Of a stretch of 64,000 bases of DNA, positions 43,277 through 54,887 are shown one piece after another; position 1 is the stretch's first letter; each line of letters opens with the position of its first letter. Location of the stretch: positions 1,612,001 through 1,676,000 of the forward strand of contig NEEC01000020.1 in NCBI GenBank assembly GCA_002189035.1, read 5' to 3'. The translations under genes were made by a program, and so were the position numbers. The DNA is from Utricularia gibba. Lineage: Eukaryota; Streptophyta; Magnoliopsida; Lamiales; Lentibulariaceae. The notes beneath the pieces were generated by a model. That model was not told the origin of the DNA and searched no databases. It saw only the letters and a program-made list of their open reading frames with translations.

Positions 43277-45858
43277 TCACATAAGCCCAGCTTGCCGATC
43301 ATATTGAGGAAGTGTGTAGTGCTCAAACCTTTTGTACAAGTCAACAAGCTGCAATGAAGAGGAAACAAATCTACAACTCAAAAAACCTTTTCGTTGTTGT
43401 TCTCGCATATTGTGACAATCAATCTCAATGTGCTTTGTTCGCTCATGGAATACTAGATTAGAAGCAATATGAATAGCTGCTTGGTTATCACACCACAAGG
43501 GTATTGGTGTAATTAAGGGCACATGCATTTCCATAAGCAAATAACTAATCCATCGCAATTCACTTGTAGTGAGAGACATGCTCTTGTATTTTACTTCAGT
43601 AGAGTATTTAACAACCACATTTTGCTTTTTGGCATGCCAAGAGATAAGTGAATGCCCTAAGAATACACAATAACCGGATATAGATCGTCGAGTGGTACTA
43701 CATGCCCTCAATCCGCATCACAATAAGCTTCCAAATATAAATCCCCATGCTTGGGAAAAAACAAACCTCGTGTCAAGGTACCATTAAGATAGCATACAGC
43801 CCTCTTTGCAATTTCCCATTGGTTTGAAGAAGGATGTTGAAGAAACTGACTTAATTGCTGAGTGATACAAGCTAGATCAGGCCTAGTAAAACTGAGATAT
43901 AGTAAACGCCCTACTTGCTTTCGATAAATAGTTTCTTCCAATATATCTCCCTCTCCAATTGGTGTAAACTTGAAGTTGCGTTGTCGTGGGGTAAGCGATG
44001 GAGCTGAATCTCTAAGTTTCATATCTTGGACAATATCAATGGCATACTTACGTTGTGATAGGAAATAATTGCCAGTTGTCCTATGTAACTCCAAACCAAG
44101 GAAAAAAGTGGCTTCCCCTAAGTCTTTGATAGTGAACAACCTGTGTAGATAGGACTTTACTTCTTGAATAAAGTTCAAACTACTTCCTATCAATAGAAAA
44201 TCATCAACATACACCACCAATAAGGTGATTGAATCAGTAGTCTTATGTACGAATAAACAGTTATCCGACTGAGCTTGAAGAAAACCAAAGAAGATTAGAG
44301 CATTTGTAAGTTCTATATTCCACTATCTAGAGATTTGTTTAAGACCATACAATGACTTCTTTAATAAAGAAACTTTCCCTATAGACCCTATGTCATAGTC
44401 CTCTGGCGGGATCATATAAATAACTTCATCCAAGTGACCATGGAGAAAGCATTATTAATATCTAACTGATGCAAAAACTATCCCTTCTTTGCACTAACAG
44501 TTAGTACCAAACGAATGGTCACCATTTTGGCAATTGAAGAGAAGCTATCATAGTAATCAACACCTTCAACTTGGTTGTAGCCTTTCGCTACCAAACGTGT
44601 CTTGTAACATGCCACACATCCATCCGGATTCAATTTAACCTTATAAACCCACTTATATCCAATAGGCTTACTACCTTGAGGTAGGGTGACGAGTATCCAA
44701 GTATCATTGGCTTCCAAAGGTGCAATTTCATCTTGCATGGCTTGTTCCCAAGATGCATTTCCTTTTGCTTCCATGTAAGTTCTTGGTTCATCAATAGTAA
44801 ACATAAGAGCCATGGATTCACTATATGTGCTGGCCAAGCAAGTAGAGTCAGGTGAAAAAGAAGGGTTGGTGTAATCTAAGGCCCATGCTGGAGGTTTTGT
44901 AACTCGATCACTCCTTCGTAGAAGTGGCACCACAAGTCTTGGAGGTGTGGAAGGAATGGACTCAATGGGTGAGTGAGTGGATGTGGAGTTATCCATTTTA
45001 AAGCGATCAGGTGATGAGGGACACACTTGATTGACCATAGAAGTAGGGGAGTTAGTAGTGGAAGGAGACAATTGTGGTGAGGCTATAGGAAGAGGAGTAG
45101 AAGATTGATCTACCATGGTTGAAGAGAATTCATTTGTTTGAGGAAAATCAAACCCTTCCTCATAAGTAGTAAAAAGTGGAAGAATAGATTCTAAATCCCT
45201 AAAATCAAGAGATGAATGTCCCTTTAATGGAAATACATTCTCAAAAAATTTCACATCCACAGAAATGAGAATCTTCTTGGTGTCTAAATCGTAAAGTTTA
45301 TAACCTTTATGATTCATTGGGAAACTGAGAAAAATACACTTTATTGCTCGAGGTGAAAACTTATCTCTATCAAGAGTTGTCAGAGTGGCATAACATAGAC
45401 ATCTGAACACCCTTAAATGATCATAGGTGGGTTAGACATTTAAAAGCATCTCTATGGGTGTTCTCCAACTAAGAACATAAGAAGGAAGTCTATTAAGTAG
45501 ATAAGTGGCTGTTAGAATACTTTCACCCCAAAAATCCCGTGGCAAACCAGATTGGAACATGAGAGCTCTAGGAATTTCTAAAAGACTTTTGTGCTTACAC
45601 TCAATAATCCCATTTTGCTGAGGAGTATGAGGACAAGTAGCTTGAGAGACAATACCTAAAGTGGAAAGCCAACCAAGTAAATTTCCTCCAGTAAACTCCC
45701 CCTTATTGTCTTATCGAAGAAGTTTTACATGATAACCATATTGGGTTTGGACCATTGGAATGAAGGATTACAGAATTTCAAAGGCATGACCTTTTGTAGG
45801 TATAAGAAAAGTCCAAGTACATCGAGTGAAATCATCAATCAAACTTAAGAAAAATTTG
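43277..45858 (-). pseudogene. Copia pol, second part: integrase end, reverse transcriptase, RNase H
   Basis: Right to left: integrase core after the LTR B insertion (LIDDFTRCTWTFL, DNKGEF, QQNGIIECKHK), stops near 45720 and 45440, then the 310-codon piece 45410-44478 (FRCLCYATL, WEQAMQDEI, YKWVYKVK, TRLVAKGYNQVEGVDY). RT continues through a broken stretch (NNAFLHGHLDEVIYM, SLYGLKQ) into VVYVDDFLLIG (catalytic YVDD, about 44210) and FTIKDLGEATFFLGLEL. RNase H follows (STTRRSISGYCVFLG, WCDNQAAIHIA, ERTKHIEIDCH, LQLVDLYK). The frame is broken by only a few stops and shifts, so decay is recent compared with other elements here. Confidence 0.93.
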
Positions 45859-45863
45859 TACCC

Positions 45864-46986
45864 TGATAAACAAAAAATTTAATGTAACATCGTTAGAATT
45901 GCAAATTTTCCTATCAAATAAAATTTATAAACCTAATTCACATCAAATCATATGAAAAATATGAGCATAGTGGACTAGAGTCGAACACAAGGAGCTAGGT
46001 GCTTGCTATGTGAAAGTCAATGCATACAATCAGTGTCATGTTGATAGATTTGTTCTTAACTAGGACTAAGGAAAAGTTACGATAAAATAAAGTAAAGAAA
46101 AGTAACAAGCTTCTAAACTCGGTTGTTTCTGGAATGAAATGGATAATGCCTTGGGACTCCTAGGAGACATATGGTTATCACTAAACAAACTCACACAAAC
46201 CATAAATCAAACAACTAACACACAAAGTTTAGGTCTATCTCTAATTAGGGTTGTTAAGCTGGGTTTCACTGCTTCCCCTCTTGCATCTATCTTAGTTTGT
46301 TAAGGAAGTGGTGTGACTTATGGTTTATTAGGTCTAAAGATTGATTAGCACAAATTTTCCCTTTTCACCCCAAGGCATCCCTAAATACTTAGCCATTAAT
46401 AACAAGGGAAAGAAAAACATTTTCATAACCTAGAAACCAGAGCATGTTCATGTCGTTGTGCAACAACAAGAAAGAAACATAAATAAAGATAGAAGATGAT
46501 AAACAGTCCCTGCTGAAAGCTAAATCTATTCCTAATTAGGAATAGTTTTCCTGATAAACGAAAAGTTCAAGTGTAGCTGAAATCTTCTTCTTTGTCCTCC
46601 ATGGTTCTTCTATGACTTTCCTCCCCAAAAAACCGTCTCTAGAAAGCTGTGTCGTGTGCTCCAATGGGGGAGTTCTTTTCTCTCTCCATCTTGTCCCCTT
46701 TTTGTCCAAAATCCTCCTTTTTCTCTTCCTTGGATTTTGTGTGTACTCCTTTTCAGACTTTTGCCCCATCCTCTACCACTACAATGTTCATATCCGGCTC
46801 CTTGGGATTTGTGTTGCCGACATGTGCTGCATTGCTCAAAGGAAACTATTAGAAGTAAGATTGGGACTAAATAACACAACTACGATACTATGCGCAAAAA
46901 TAAAGAACTAGACAGTAAAACTTTTTTTTTGTAGTACAATATGAGTTATTTCCCTGTACTCAATCAGTCAAAAATATGTGTTATCA
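45864..46986 (-). mobile_element. Solo LTR of family B inserted in copia integrase, target duplication TACCC
   Basis: Plus strand TGATAAACAA... to ...TGTGTTATCA; TACCC at 45859-45863 and 46987-46991. On the minus strand the integrase reads up to FMGY at about 46992 and resumes as KFFLSLIDDF after 45858, so the insertion splits the catalytic core. Same family as 51122-52522 and 57482-58673 (inverse). ORFs inside (46536-46911, both strands) are LTR text, not genes. Confidence 0.93.
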
Positions 46987-48750
46987 TACCCCATGAAAGT
47001 TGGGATTTTGTAAGATCCCCAAACATCACAATGAACTAAGTTAAAGGGTTGGGAATCTCGAGTGGTGTTGATCGGAAATGGAATGCGATGAAATTTTGCA
47101 TATTCACAAATATCACATGGATTGGATTTAGTATCACAAGTAAAGGAAAGATGTGTAGAGGTAGTATGAGAAACATGGCCTAGTCGACAATACCATAATA
47201 GAGAAGAACTTTGTTTTTCATGAGTTTTACCAAAACACACAATTTTACTAAGCAATAGAGCACATTGTTTGAAAAGGAGATTACAAGTGCATTCTTCTAA
47301 TGAACCAAAAACACCCAATGAGTAAGCTTGTAAGAATTTGGGTTGAAAGGATCTCCAATCAACAATGTACAAGCCATCCTTTAATCTTCCTATTCCTAAG
47401 AGACGCTTAGAGGGTAGGTCCTGGAAAAGGCAACAAGAATCGCAGAAAATAACATCAATATTCATGGCAGTGAGTTGACTAATAGACAACAAATTATATT
47501 TGAAACTAGGAATATATAAAACAGATGATAGCTTAATGGACTCAGATAGCTGAATGGAACCGATGTGAGTGACTCTTTTAAAAGAACCATCTGGTAGGAA
47601 CACGAGGTTACAGGTTTTGACGGGCTAGAGGTTAGAGAAAAAGCTAGTAGAAGAGTGCATATGTGAAGTGGCTCCAATGTCTACTACGCATTCCAAGATT
47701 TCATACAAGAAGCATCAAAATCACCAATGAGCACGCACTTAGCCATAGTAAAGTAACAAGTAGCATCTTCAGAATATAAAGGATGCAAGCTAAGATTTGA
47801 AGCATTACCAATAAAATCACCAAAACCATCAAAGTTGGCCTTTGTTTGATCTTGTGGTGGAATATGTAGTCCAATGGCTCTCATGACCTCTTGCTTGATA
47901 AATTGTGCAGTTTCAGCATTGATACCTGCACTACAAGCAACATCACCAATCGATGATGTGTTAGTAGGATTAGATTGTGGATTAATAAGAGCCGCACCAG
48001 CAATAGAGTTAAGTCCCATGGTTGTGCAATGGACATAAGAATAAGTATTTCGCCCTTGGTTTCCTCTATCAGGCCTTTTTTGAAGTTCTAGGTACCAATC
48101 AGGCCATTCAGATTCTGGCACTCCTTTGAAAAAAGTCTCTTTCAAATGACCGTTTTTCTTGCATTTCGTACAGTAACGAAGCTTCTTGTCCACAGATTTT
48201 GTCATGAATACATTCTCATGAGAAGAAATATCCGTAGGTGTCATCTTTCCCATCAAAGCAGATCCAGGGAGCATTGAATCTTTAGGTTGAAGCGTTTCAG
48301 CATTCAACATAATTGAGAAGGCCTCATCCAGAGAGGGTGCTTTATCAATGTGCATACTATTCAGCAATCAAGAGCTTACAAGACTATCAGCATGATGCCA
48401 AGAACGAAAATTAGTAGAACCAGGTAATGGCTTTACAGGTTCACCATTAATAAAACCAAGTTTATCTTTGCAATCTAGGGAAGAGTAACCAGACGGCTAC
48501 AATCCTTAAAATTTGTAGAAGTAAGAGGAAGATTTACCAACTTGGAACCTAGGTTATAAGCAGTAATGACAAGATAGGTAGGATTACATTGATCATTATC
48601 CCCAAAAATCACAGTAGATTTGGAATCGTTGTTTCTCAAAGAAGAACCAAGAGCATCAGTAGGGTTTTGATTAATAAATTCCTCCATATCCAATGAAGGA
48701 GAAAGGATACGTGCCACTGTAGGATGAAGAGAACAGAAAATGGATTGCAC
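46987..48750 (-). pseudogene. Copia gag, protease and integrase N-terminal part
   Basis: Gag from about 48750 (NPTYLVITAYNLGSKLVNLP, NFKDCSRLVTL), a frame break near 48470-48370, then LNSMHIDKAPSLDEAFSIML and a zinc knuckle CTKCKKNGHLKETFF whose last cysteine is phenylalanine. Protease VVDIGATSHM has isoleucine where S/T is usual in D-S/T-G. GAG-pre-integrase (LLWYCRLGHVS) and integrase zinc finger (CDICEYAKFHRIPF) and LVHCDVWGSYK lead up to the LTR B insertion. The altered knuckle and protease site suggest loss of function beyond the insertion. Confidence 0.9.
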
Positions 48751-49018
48751 AAAAGTGTGTTGAATCTTGGCTTTGATATCATGAACAAGAACACGATTTG
48801 GGAATTTCTGTTCTACTCAACTAAAATGAACATACTAGTATATATACAAAGGAAAAGGAAAGGAATAAAAAAATGAAATAAAAAAATAAATATAAATATA
48901 CAATATTAATATAGAATAAAACTTCATCTTTTCTTCTGTGCACGATCGTTTGCATCTTTCTTTGCGTCATTGACGTTCAACACACTTGCATCCTCATTTA
49001 TGTCTTTCTCATTCAACA

Positions 49019-49430
49019 TACTAGGCACTTCAAACCAAGGTTTAGGAAGGGGAAGGTGCCACGGTTCACAAAGAATCTCGAACACCCAAGGGACACATGA
49101 AGTCTATAAAAGGGAGGGCATGGTGATGTGGAAAGCATGATGAAACGGAGGAGCATCACCATGATGAGATTTGGAAGAGGTAGATCCCAATTTGAGAGAA
49201 AGGCATGAAGCCATACAAAGGTAAGGGGAACTTGTGCCGGAACCATAAATGTAAGGGCCTCACAGCTAAGATGGTTAGGGAGCTCAATGGGGTGGGGTAG
49301 GACCCTTCGCAAAGGTATCTCATACGGCAACCCGAGAGTAGATTGGGGCTAGATCAAGCCGTGAGCTCCAATAAGAGTAGGGTTGGGACATGTGATTGTG
49401 GTTGGGACCCCTCTTGATGGCAACGTGATG
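49019..49430 (+). mobile_element. Chromovirus-like gypsy 5' LTR, right part
   Basis: Continues the LTR after the copia insertion. A TATA-like TCTATAAAAGGGAG lies near 49103. From 49135 to about 49420 it aligns with 59615-59905: GATGAAACGGAGGAGCATCA with GATGAAACAGAGGAGAATCA, GTAAGGGGAACTTGTG with GTAAGGGGAACTCGTG, and GACCCCTCTTGATGGCAACG with GATTCCTCTTGACGACAACG. The exact LTR end was not fixed. Confidence 0.8.
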
Positions 49431-49829
49431 AAACGTTACAAGAAGGAAAGCCAAAGAAACCATCGGGTTGAACAATGCACTAATTACACTTTTTCAAGAT
49501 TATGTTGATGCATTCTTTGATTGGTAGTGTGGTCTACTAGTTGACCCCCTAGGAACATGTGTTGGGTGAAGTTTTGAGGCGGGACGATGTGGGAGGAGGC
49601 GGTGGTGGAATGAATCCGGAAGGCTGAGGCGACAGGGAAATAGAATGTTATGAACTCGCTTGTTTTCTGTGAACATTTCCTTTTATGTTTTCACTTAGGC
49701 GATGATGTGAACCTTTTTGTTAGCTATAAATAAAATATTTCCATGTAGCCTTGTGCCTAAGAGGGGAAACATGTTGAGACCAAAGCTGCTTGAGAGTGGA
49801 TCTAACTCATGAGTTGGAGACATTCCTGG

Positions 49830-50470
49830 TGGTGGAGAAGCCTCGGGTCGCTGGATGAAGATCGATAAGCTGGGAGGAATTCCGTAGGAAGTTCCTTGAC
49901 CATTACTACCCAGTGGTAGTGATCACTTAAAAGGTGGTCGAATTTGAGGCAATTCATGAGTGAATTGGCAAATCAGTCCACGATTTTCACACTCGCTATT
50001 ACAATCTTGTCCAAATCATGCCCAGGTTAACCAAATGGAACAATTGTTGGTACTAAAGTTTGCCAAGGGTTAGTGCCCGACTTTGGGAGGAACAAATTTC
50101 GGTGGTTGCCAAGATGATGGGCGAACTGCTAAGGGCAGCCTTACTACTCGAAATTGAATTGATGGCCTTGGATGAGGGGAGGAACAAGCAAATGATTACG
50201 AGAGAGTATACAACCAAAGTCGTGAACCTACCTAGGAGGGATGCTGGATGGAACAAGGCCGTTGCTTGCATGGAATGTTGATGGAAGCATACAGAGGAAT
50301 GCCGAGCAAGAGTATGTTATGCGTGGGGACATGGTGGTCATATTTCCAGGAATTAATCCACATGTTCAACAAGCTCAGGAGCACAACAAAGCAACTGAGG
50401 AGGTGGGCGAGTCTACTACCTTGACTGTGATGAGATGGAGCAAGACGAGAAGGCTATCTTAGGTACAGAA
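49830..50470 (+). pseudogene. Gypsy gag relic
   Basis: Frames with stops read RKFLDHYYPVVVIT, VHDFHTRYYNLVQIMPRLT and EEQISVVAKMMGELLRAALL (a Retrotrans_gag-type capsid region), then a damaged zinc knuckle VCYAWGHGGHISRN near 50315 (usual CxxCGxxGHxxxxC). It belongs to the same element as the pol at 54890-57150; the hAT insertion separates them. Confidence 0.8.
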
Positions 50471-51121
50471 AAAATATGTAAACTGAAGTTATCCCTTTAT
50501 TTGACTGTAGAGCTACCCAATCCTTAGGGTGGAACTACTATAGAAACGAGTCCGACTCATCAGGTAAAAAATTAAGTAGCTGACTTGGTGGGTCAAACTC
50601 GTGCAGGTTAAGCCCTTAACTTGGCTCATATCGGGGTTGACCTATAAATTAAGTTGGATTTGGGGGTTTCAATGTTTTTTTAATTTTCATTATTTTTTTT
50701 AACATTTTTTTCACATTCTTACTATTTTTCATGTGTGTATTTGATATGTGGATGAATACATGAGGTTGGAGCTCAAGCAGCCCGCTTTTTTTTTTTTTTT
50801 TTTTTACTTCTACTTCTCAAAAAAAGTAGAAATAAAAATAAATCTACAAAACCACATTCTACTATCCCATTTTTAACTTCTCAAATAATTTTATTTTTTA
50901 CAAAATATATTGAGTATGAAAATCAGCTTTGAGTTACTTCTTATTATTTCTACTTCTTAGTGTAAATTTACTTGTTTATCCCTCATTACAAAAATATATT
51001 CATTCCTTATCCGCTTTCCATTAATTCTGTTATCCATATTTTGTTTTGGTGTTTTGAAAGTAAAAGGTTTACATAATAAAATTAATATAAAATAATTTAA
51101 TAGTAATCCATGTTCATGGGT

Positions 51122-52522
51122 TGATAAACGAAAATTTTAGCAATGTCGTTGCAATAAAACCAAATTTTTGTATCAAATAAATTTATAAGCCCTAATCCTC
51201 ATAAAATACAAATTAAACACAAAATGTATAGTGAAATTCAGGGTCGATCAAAAGGAGCATGTGCTTGCTAAGTATTTCAGTAGATGCATAATTCGGAATA
51301 ATAATGAATCTTAGTCTAAGGTTGGACCAACAGTGGTAAACAAGTTCAGTAAACAACATAAGTAAACTATATCAAGTCTCGACACTAAAGGTAACAAGTA
51401 ATGGTTGTAACTCAAAGTAATACTAAGATGCCTTAAGGGTTTGCAGGTGGTGTGATGCTAAAATATCTAATTTAATTTACCATGTTCCTACACTTACATT
51501 TTCAAATAACTTAAGTCTACCCAAGTCATTCATCATATTTTCGGCTAAGCTAGTCCCCAATATCATCACCAACATTGCACTTAAGTCTACCCGCATGCAA
51601 AACATATAGAACTAGGTCTACCCAGTTCTACTGGTTCTACCTCGAACTAACACCTACTGCTCCCATCTTGATTTGTTGGTCTACCTCTAAATCAAACATC
51701 TTAGTTGTGAAGCTATTTGTTCCCCTCCTTAGGTCTACCCATGGAATGATAGAAACAATAACTAAGAAACAATGATGAATTTTATTATGAATTCTAAATC
51801 CACACCACTATGCTTTACCTTAAGGCATCCTTAGGGTTCTAGCCACTCATGCTTGGAAGGTAAAATATGATAATATTAACACAAAATAGCAAAAATGTCA
51901 AGAACATCATGAGAAAGTTGGTTGCAGAAACTAAAAATGTCATTAAACGAAAGTAGAGCAGTAATAATTCTGGTTTCCGTTGGCCAAAACAGTCGCGCTG
52001 GACTGGGTCTTGATCTTTGTTCTTCACATTGGAGGCTCTTCTCCATAAAATCGCCCTCCTTTTCCTTCTCCTTCCAATATTCATCATGTTCGAGTTGTTG
52101 AGGAAACCCCCTCGTGTGTGCTGCAAACTCTTCTAAAGCTCTCATTTGATTCTCTCTCCTCGTCATGTTTCTCTCACATCTCACTTCCCAAGGCAAGTAC
52201 AATCTCTGACTACTCTGCTGCTCCTGCTCCTGCTCCTAACTTGCACACTGACGCTGCGATGGTGTACTCATTGCTCCCTGCTGCACGTTGACTTGCACTA
52301 AATCCATGCTACCTCCCCTGGATTTTTTGAATTGCTGCAAGACTCAAAATCGGGTTAGAACATGGGATGGGTTAAATCAAAGGATTTAGTCTACTAACAG
52401 ACCAAAAATCATATTTTCCTAAGTTATATAAAAAATACTTAAAACTATAAAATAAACAACTATACATAATTAGAAATTTTTTATTTTCATATCATAAAAG
52501 TGAAAAAATTTGTGTGCTATCA
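51122..52522 (-). mobile_element. Solo LTR of family B (1401 bp), target duplication TGGGT
   Basis: Plus strand TGATAAACGA... to ...GTGTGCTATCA, flanked by TGGGT at 51117-51121 and 52523-52527. Longest copy of the family in the window; includes the AGTTCAGTAAACA-type units (about 51330) and the ATCGGGTTAGAACATGGG block near 52350. Younger than the hAT element that contains it. Confidence 0.92.
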
Positions 52523-52527
52523 TGGGT

Positions 52528-53405
52528 CTATCTTAAAGCGACATAAACATGATTTTCTCAATCGATAAAAATAATACCTAAGGATTAATTGCAAAAAGAA
52601 ATTTTAAAAGAAAAAATAATGCACTCGATCCAACAAAGCCATAAGGATTGAATGGCTGACGGACGTGGGTTACTACTTAACCACATTCATGTGTGTAACA
52701 CAAAGTGGTTATTGCAATCAAACCAAAGAAGATGTAAGGATTGAACGCTGAAATAAATTAAAATATAAAAAACAAAGCACTCAACCAAAAGAAGAGGTAA
52801 AGATTGAACAACAGAAGGACATGGGTTACACGTAAACCACGTCCGTGTGTGCATCTGGAGCAATCAATCCAGTGAAGAAATAAGGATCGAACAAGCCAAA
52901 GTGATGATAGAGATCTAATGTTAGTAGAATTTTAAAATAAAAAAAGCACTTGATCTAAAGAAGAAGTTAAGATCGAATGGCTTCCTTCCAACAATGTTCA
53001 TCTCACACCCAACTCCAATTTTAGTCTTCAGATTCAAAGAATGGGCTTCTTCGGTGTGATATTATGCTGGAGGTTGTTTGAAATTATGAAGGTAAAAGCT
53101 TTTTGTTTTTTTTTTTTTTTGCTACTCCAGATCCATTGTCTTGTGTACGTTTTTTTTTTTTTGAATTTTGAGTTTTATTTGTTGAGACCCTTCACGAGAA
53201 AAACTTGAAAGCGATGATGGACTCATTAGTCAGGGACATGTTACACTAAGGGAAAAATCAACAACTAATGGGGGAGAGAAGAGAACCACTTAATTGAAAA
53301 GAATCAAGTATCTTTTTTTCACAACTAGGATCACACCAAATGGGTTTAGCCACAGTGGATTTTAAATTTTTTTTAATAAATTACTTAAATCATTTGAAGT
53401 CTTCA
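52528..53405. other. hAT interior without recognisable coding capacity
   Basis: Between 52560 and 52990 a segment with AAGGATTGAA, ACGTGGGTTA and ACCACGTCC-type words recurs two to three times in diverged form (about 52640-52700, 52790-52850). No gene seen; poly-T runs near 53105 and 53150. Confidence 0.45.
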
Positions 53406-54360
53406 TAGCTCTTAGCCACTTTCTATATCATCTTCCTCTTCTTTTTTGGTGGTTAAATTCTGTATTCTTTGATTAGCACATAACCAATCCCTCAAGGATA
53501 GGCATGCTTCCAATGTCTTTGGAGTCAAGGGAGAATTTTTAGATGTTAGAACTTGACCACTTATACTAAATGCACTTTTCGATGCCACCATTAATGCAGG
53601 GGATGGGAGCACATCTCTTGCAACTTGTGCCAAAACCAGTTAATGAGAGCATTAAGTCTTCCATCAACATAAAAGATCAAAGTATTCCGATGGAGCTGAT
53701 GCATTGCATTGTACAATGCAACTTCATTTGATTTTGATGTTCTGTTGGCAGTAGTTGAAACCTAATGAATAACAATCATCTACAATTTCTGTTGCAGCAC
53801 TATCATCCCCTAGGATGCAGATCGAAGATTACCAAGTTCAACATCATAAAAATTATATAAAGTTTCTAATGCACGTAACGCAGAATTATAAATAGAAGTT
53901 GCTCTTAAAAAAAATACCAACTAGTTGAAGAGAATTGTAAAATCACAAAAATGTTTCAAACCAACAAGTAATCCAGAAACATTAACCCTAGAATCAATAT
54001 TTGCAACAAAAACTAAAGCTGAAATGAGATCATAATACTTTGAAAATTATGAAATCATTTTCAAACAAAAATTTAATGTGAACTAGAGCAGGCAACATCA
54101 AATATATGATAGGATAATATACTCCACTAAAAAGCATAGAATAATGATGAAAAACATATAAATAGTCAATCAAATATTTACCCAAAATTTTTTCCAAAAC
54201 AAAATGATCATGCCAATCTAGAGATTCAAAAGACTTGCGTTTCATGGGTTCGAGGTAGATCCACGAATCTCAGTTTCACACTTACCTTCTAATTCTAAAT
54301 CGAAAATTGGATTTTGAGTTGCTTCACATGAAAAAGAAGGGTTTGAAGACACTGCCATTT
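53406..54360 (-). pseudogene. hAT transposase relic with C-terminal dimerisation domain
   Basis: A possible start ATG is at 54358 (MAVSSNPSFSCEATQN). After worn sequence come DVELGNL-type text near 53840 and the dimerisation (hATC) region: MAQVARDVLPSPALMVASKS, AFSISGQVL, LTPKTLEACLSLRDWL and an acidic tail ending at 53412. In intact hAT transposases this domain holds the dimer that excises and inserts the element. The catalytic RNase H-like core is missing, so the element could not move itself. Confidence 0.8.
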
Positions 54361-54887
54361 AAAAAAAAACTTGGATACTTAACAAAACAAAAGCAACACA
54401 CAGAAGTACAACAAGAAAAATCTAGGAAAATAGAAAAAAGTAGCAACAACACTACTTTATAACTTTAAGCAATGATAAGGAGAGAATGGACCGATTATAT
54501 GATAGAAGGGGAATTGGCATGCAAAGTGTTGTAGCAATCAAAATTAGTGAAAACAAAGATAGCCCAACTCATCACACGTGGTGGCAAGAATGGAATTGAG
54601 CGTGTGAAGAATGAGACTTTGAGAGTGATGTAAGAGGAGATAGCATGAAAGGGGGAATAGGAGATGAGATTAGGTCTCATATAAATATGCATATTTATAT
54701 TTTATTTATATACTTTATATTTTTTAAAAAATATTTTAAATAGGTGGATATGGGTTAATGGTTCGAACTCGTACCCATCCACCTCTACTTGAACCGTACC
54801 CATTTAGTGATGGTACGAGTCATTGGTTGACTCACTATGGGTCAGCCCGTGGGTTGGACGGTTGATCCAAACTTGTACCTAGCTCTA

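Larger units (their letters stand above)
43018..49018 (-). mobile_element. Near-complete copia element with both LTRs and target duplication TACTA
   Basis: 3' LTR 43018-43245 and 5' LTR 48782-49018 (plus-strand text TGAACAAGAACACG... to ...CTCATTCAACA in both, about a dozen differences by eye plus an AT-rich indel). Target duplication TACTA at 43013-43017 and 49019-49023. Polypurine tract: the minus-strand complement of CCCCCCCCCCTCAAGC starting at 43246. Primer site on the minus strand at 48781-48770, TGATATCAAAGC (10 of 12 match to the tRNA-Met site). A solo LTR B is inserted at 45864-46986. It sits inside the gypsy 5' LTR and is therefore younger than it. Confidence 0.95.
50508..54887 (-). 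mobile_element. hAT element (approximate limits) inserted between gypsy gag and pol
   Basis: The segment between gag and protease has hAT-type subterminal text at both sides (GGTGGGTCAAACTCGTGCAG on the left; GTGAGTCAACCAATGACTCG on the minus strand at the right) and encodes a hAT dimerisation domain. Candidate termini are TAGAGCTA at 50508-50515 and its inverse TAGCTCTA at 54880-54887. No matching 8-bp target duplication flanks them (TTTGACTG and GGCGAGGT), so the limits are provisional. A solo LTR B lies inside. Confidence 0.6.

Noticed and set aside
46536-46911. Overlapping ORFs on both strands with counterparts near 57606-57922
   Set aside because: They look conserved only because both lie in copies of LTR B; frames differ and have no domain.
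50508-54887. Precise hAT termini from TAGAGCTA ... TAGCTCTA
   Set aside because: Flanking 8-bp sequences do not match, and the octamer is almost its own inverse, so it is only reported as a candidate.
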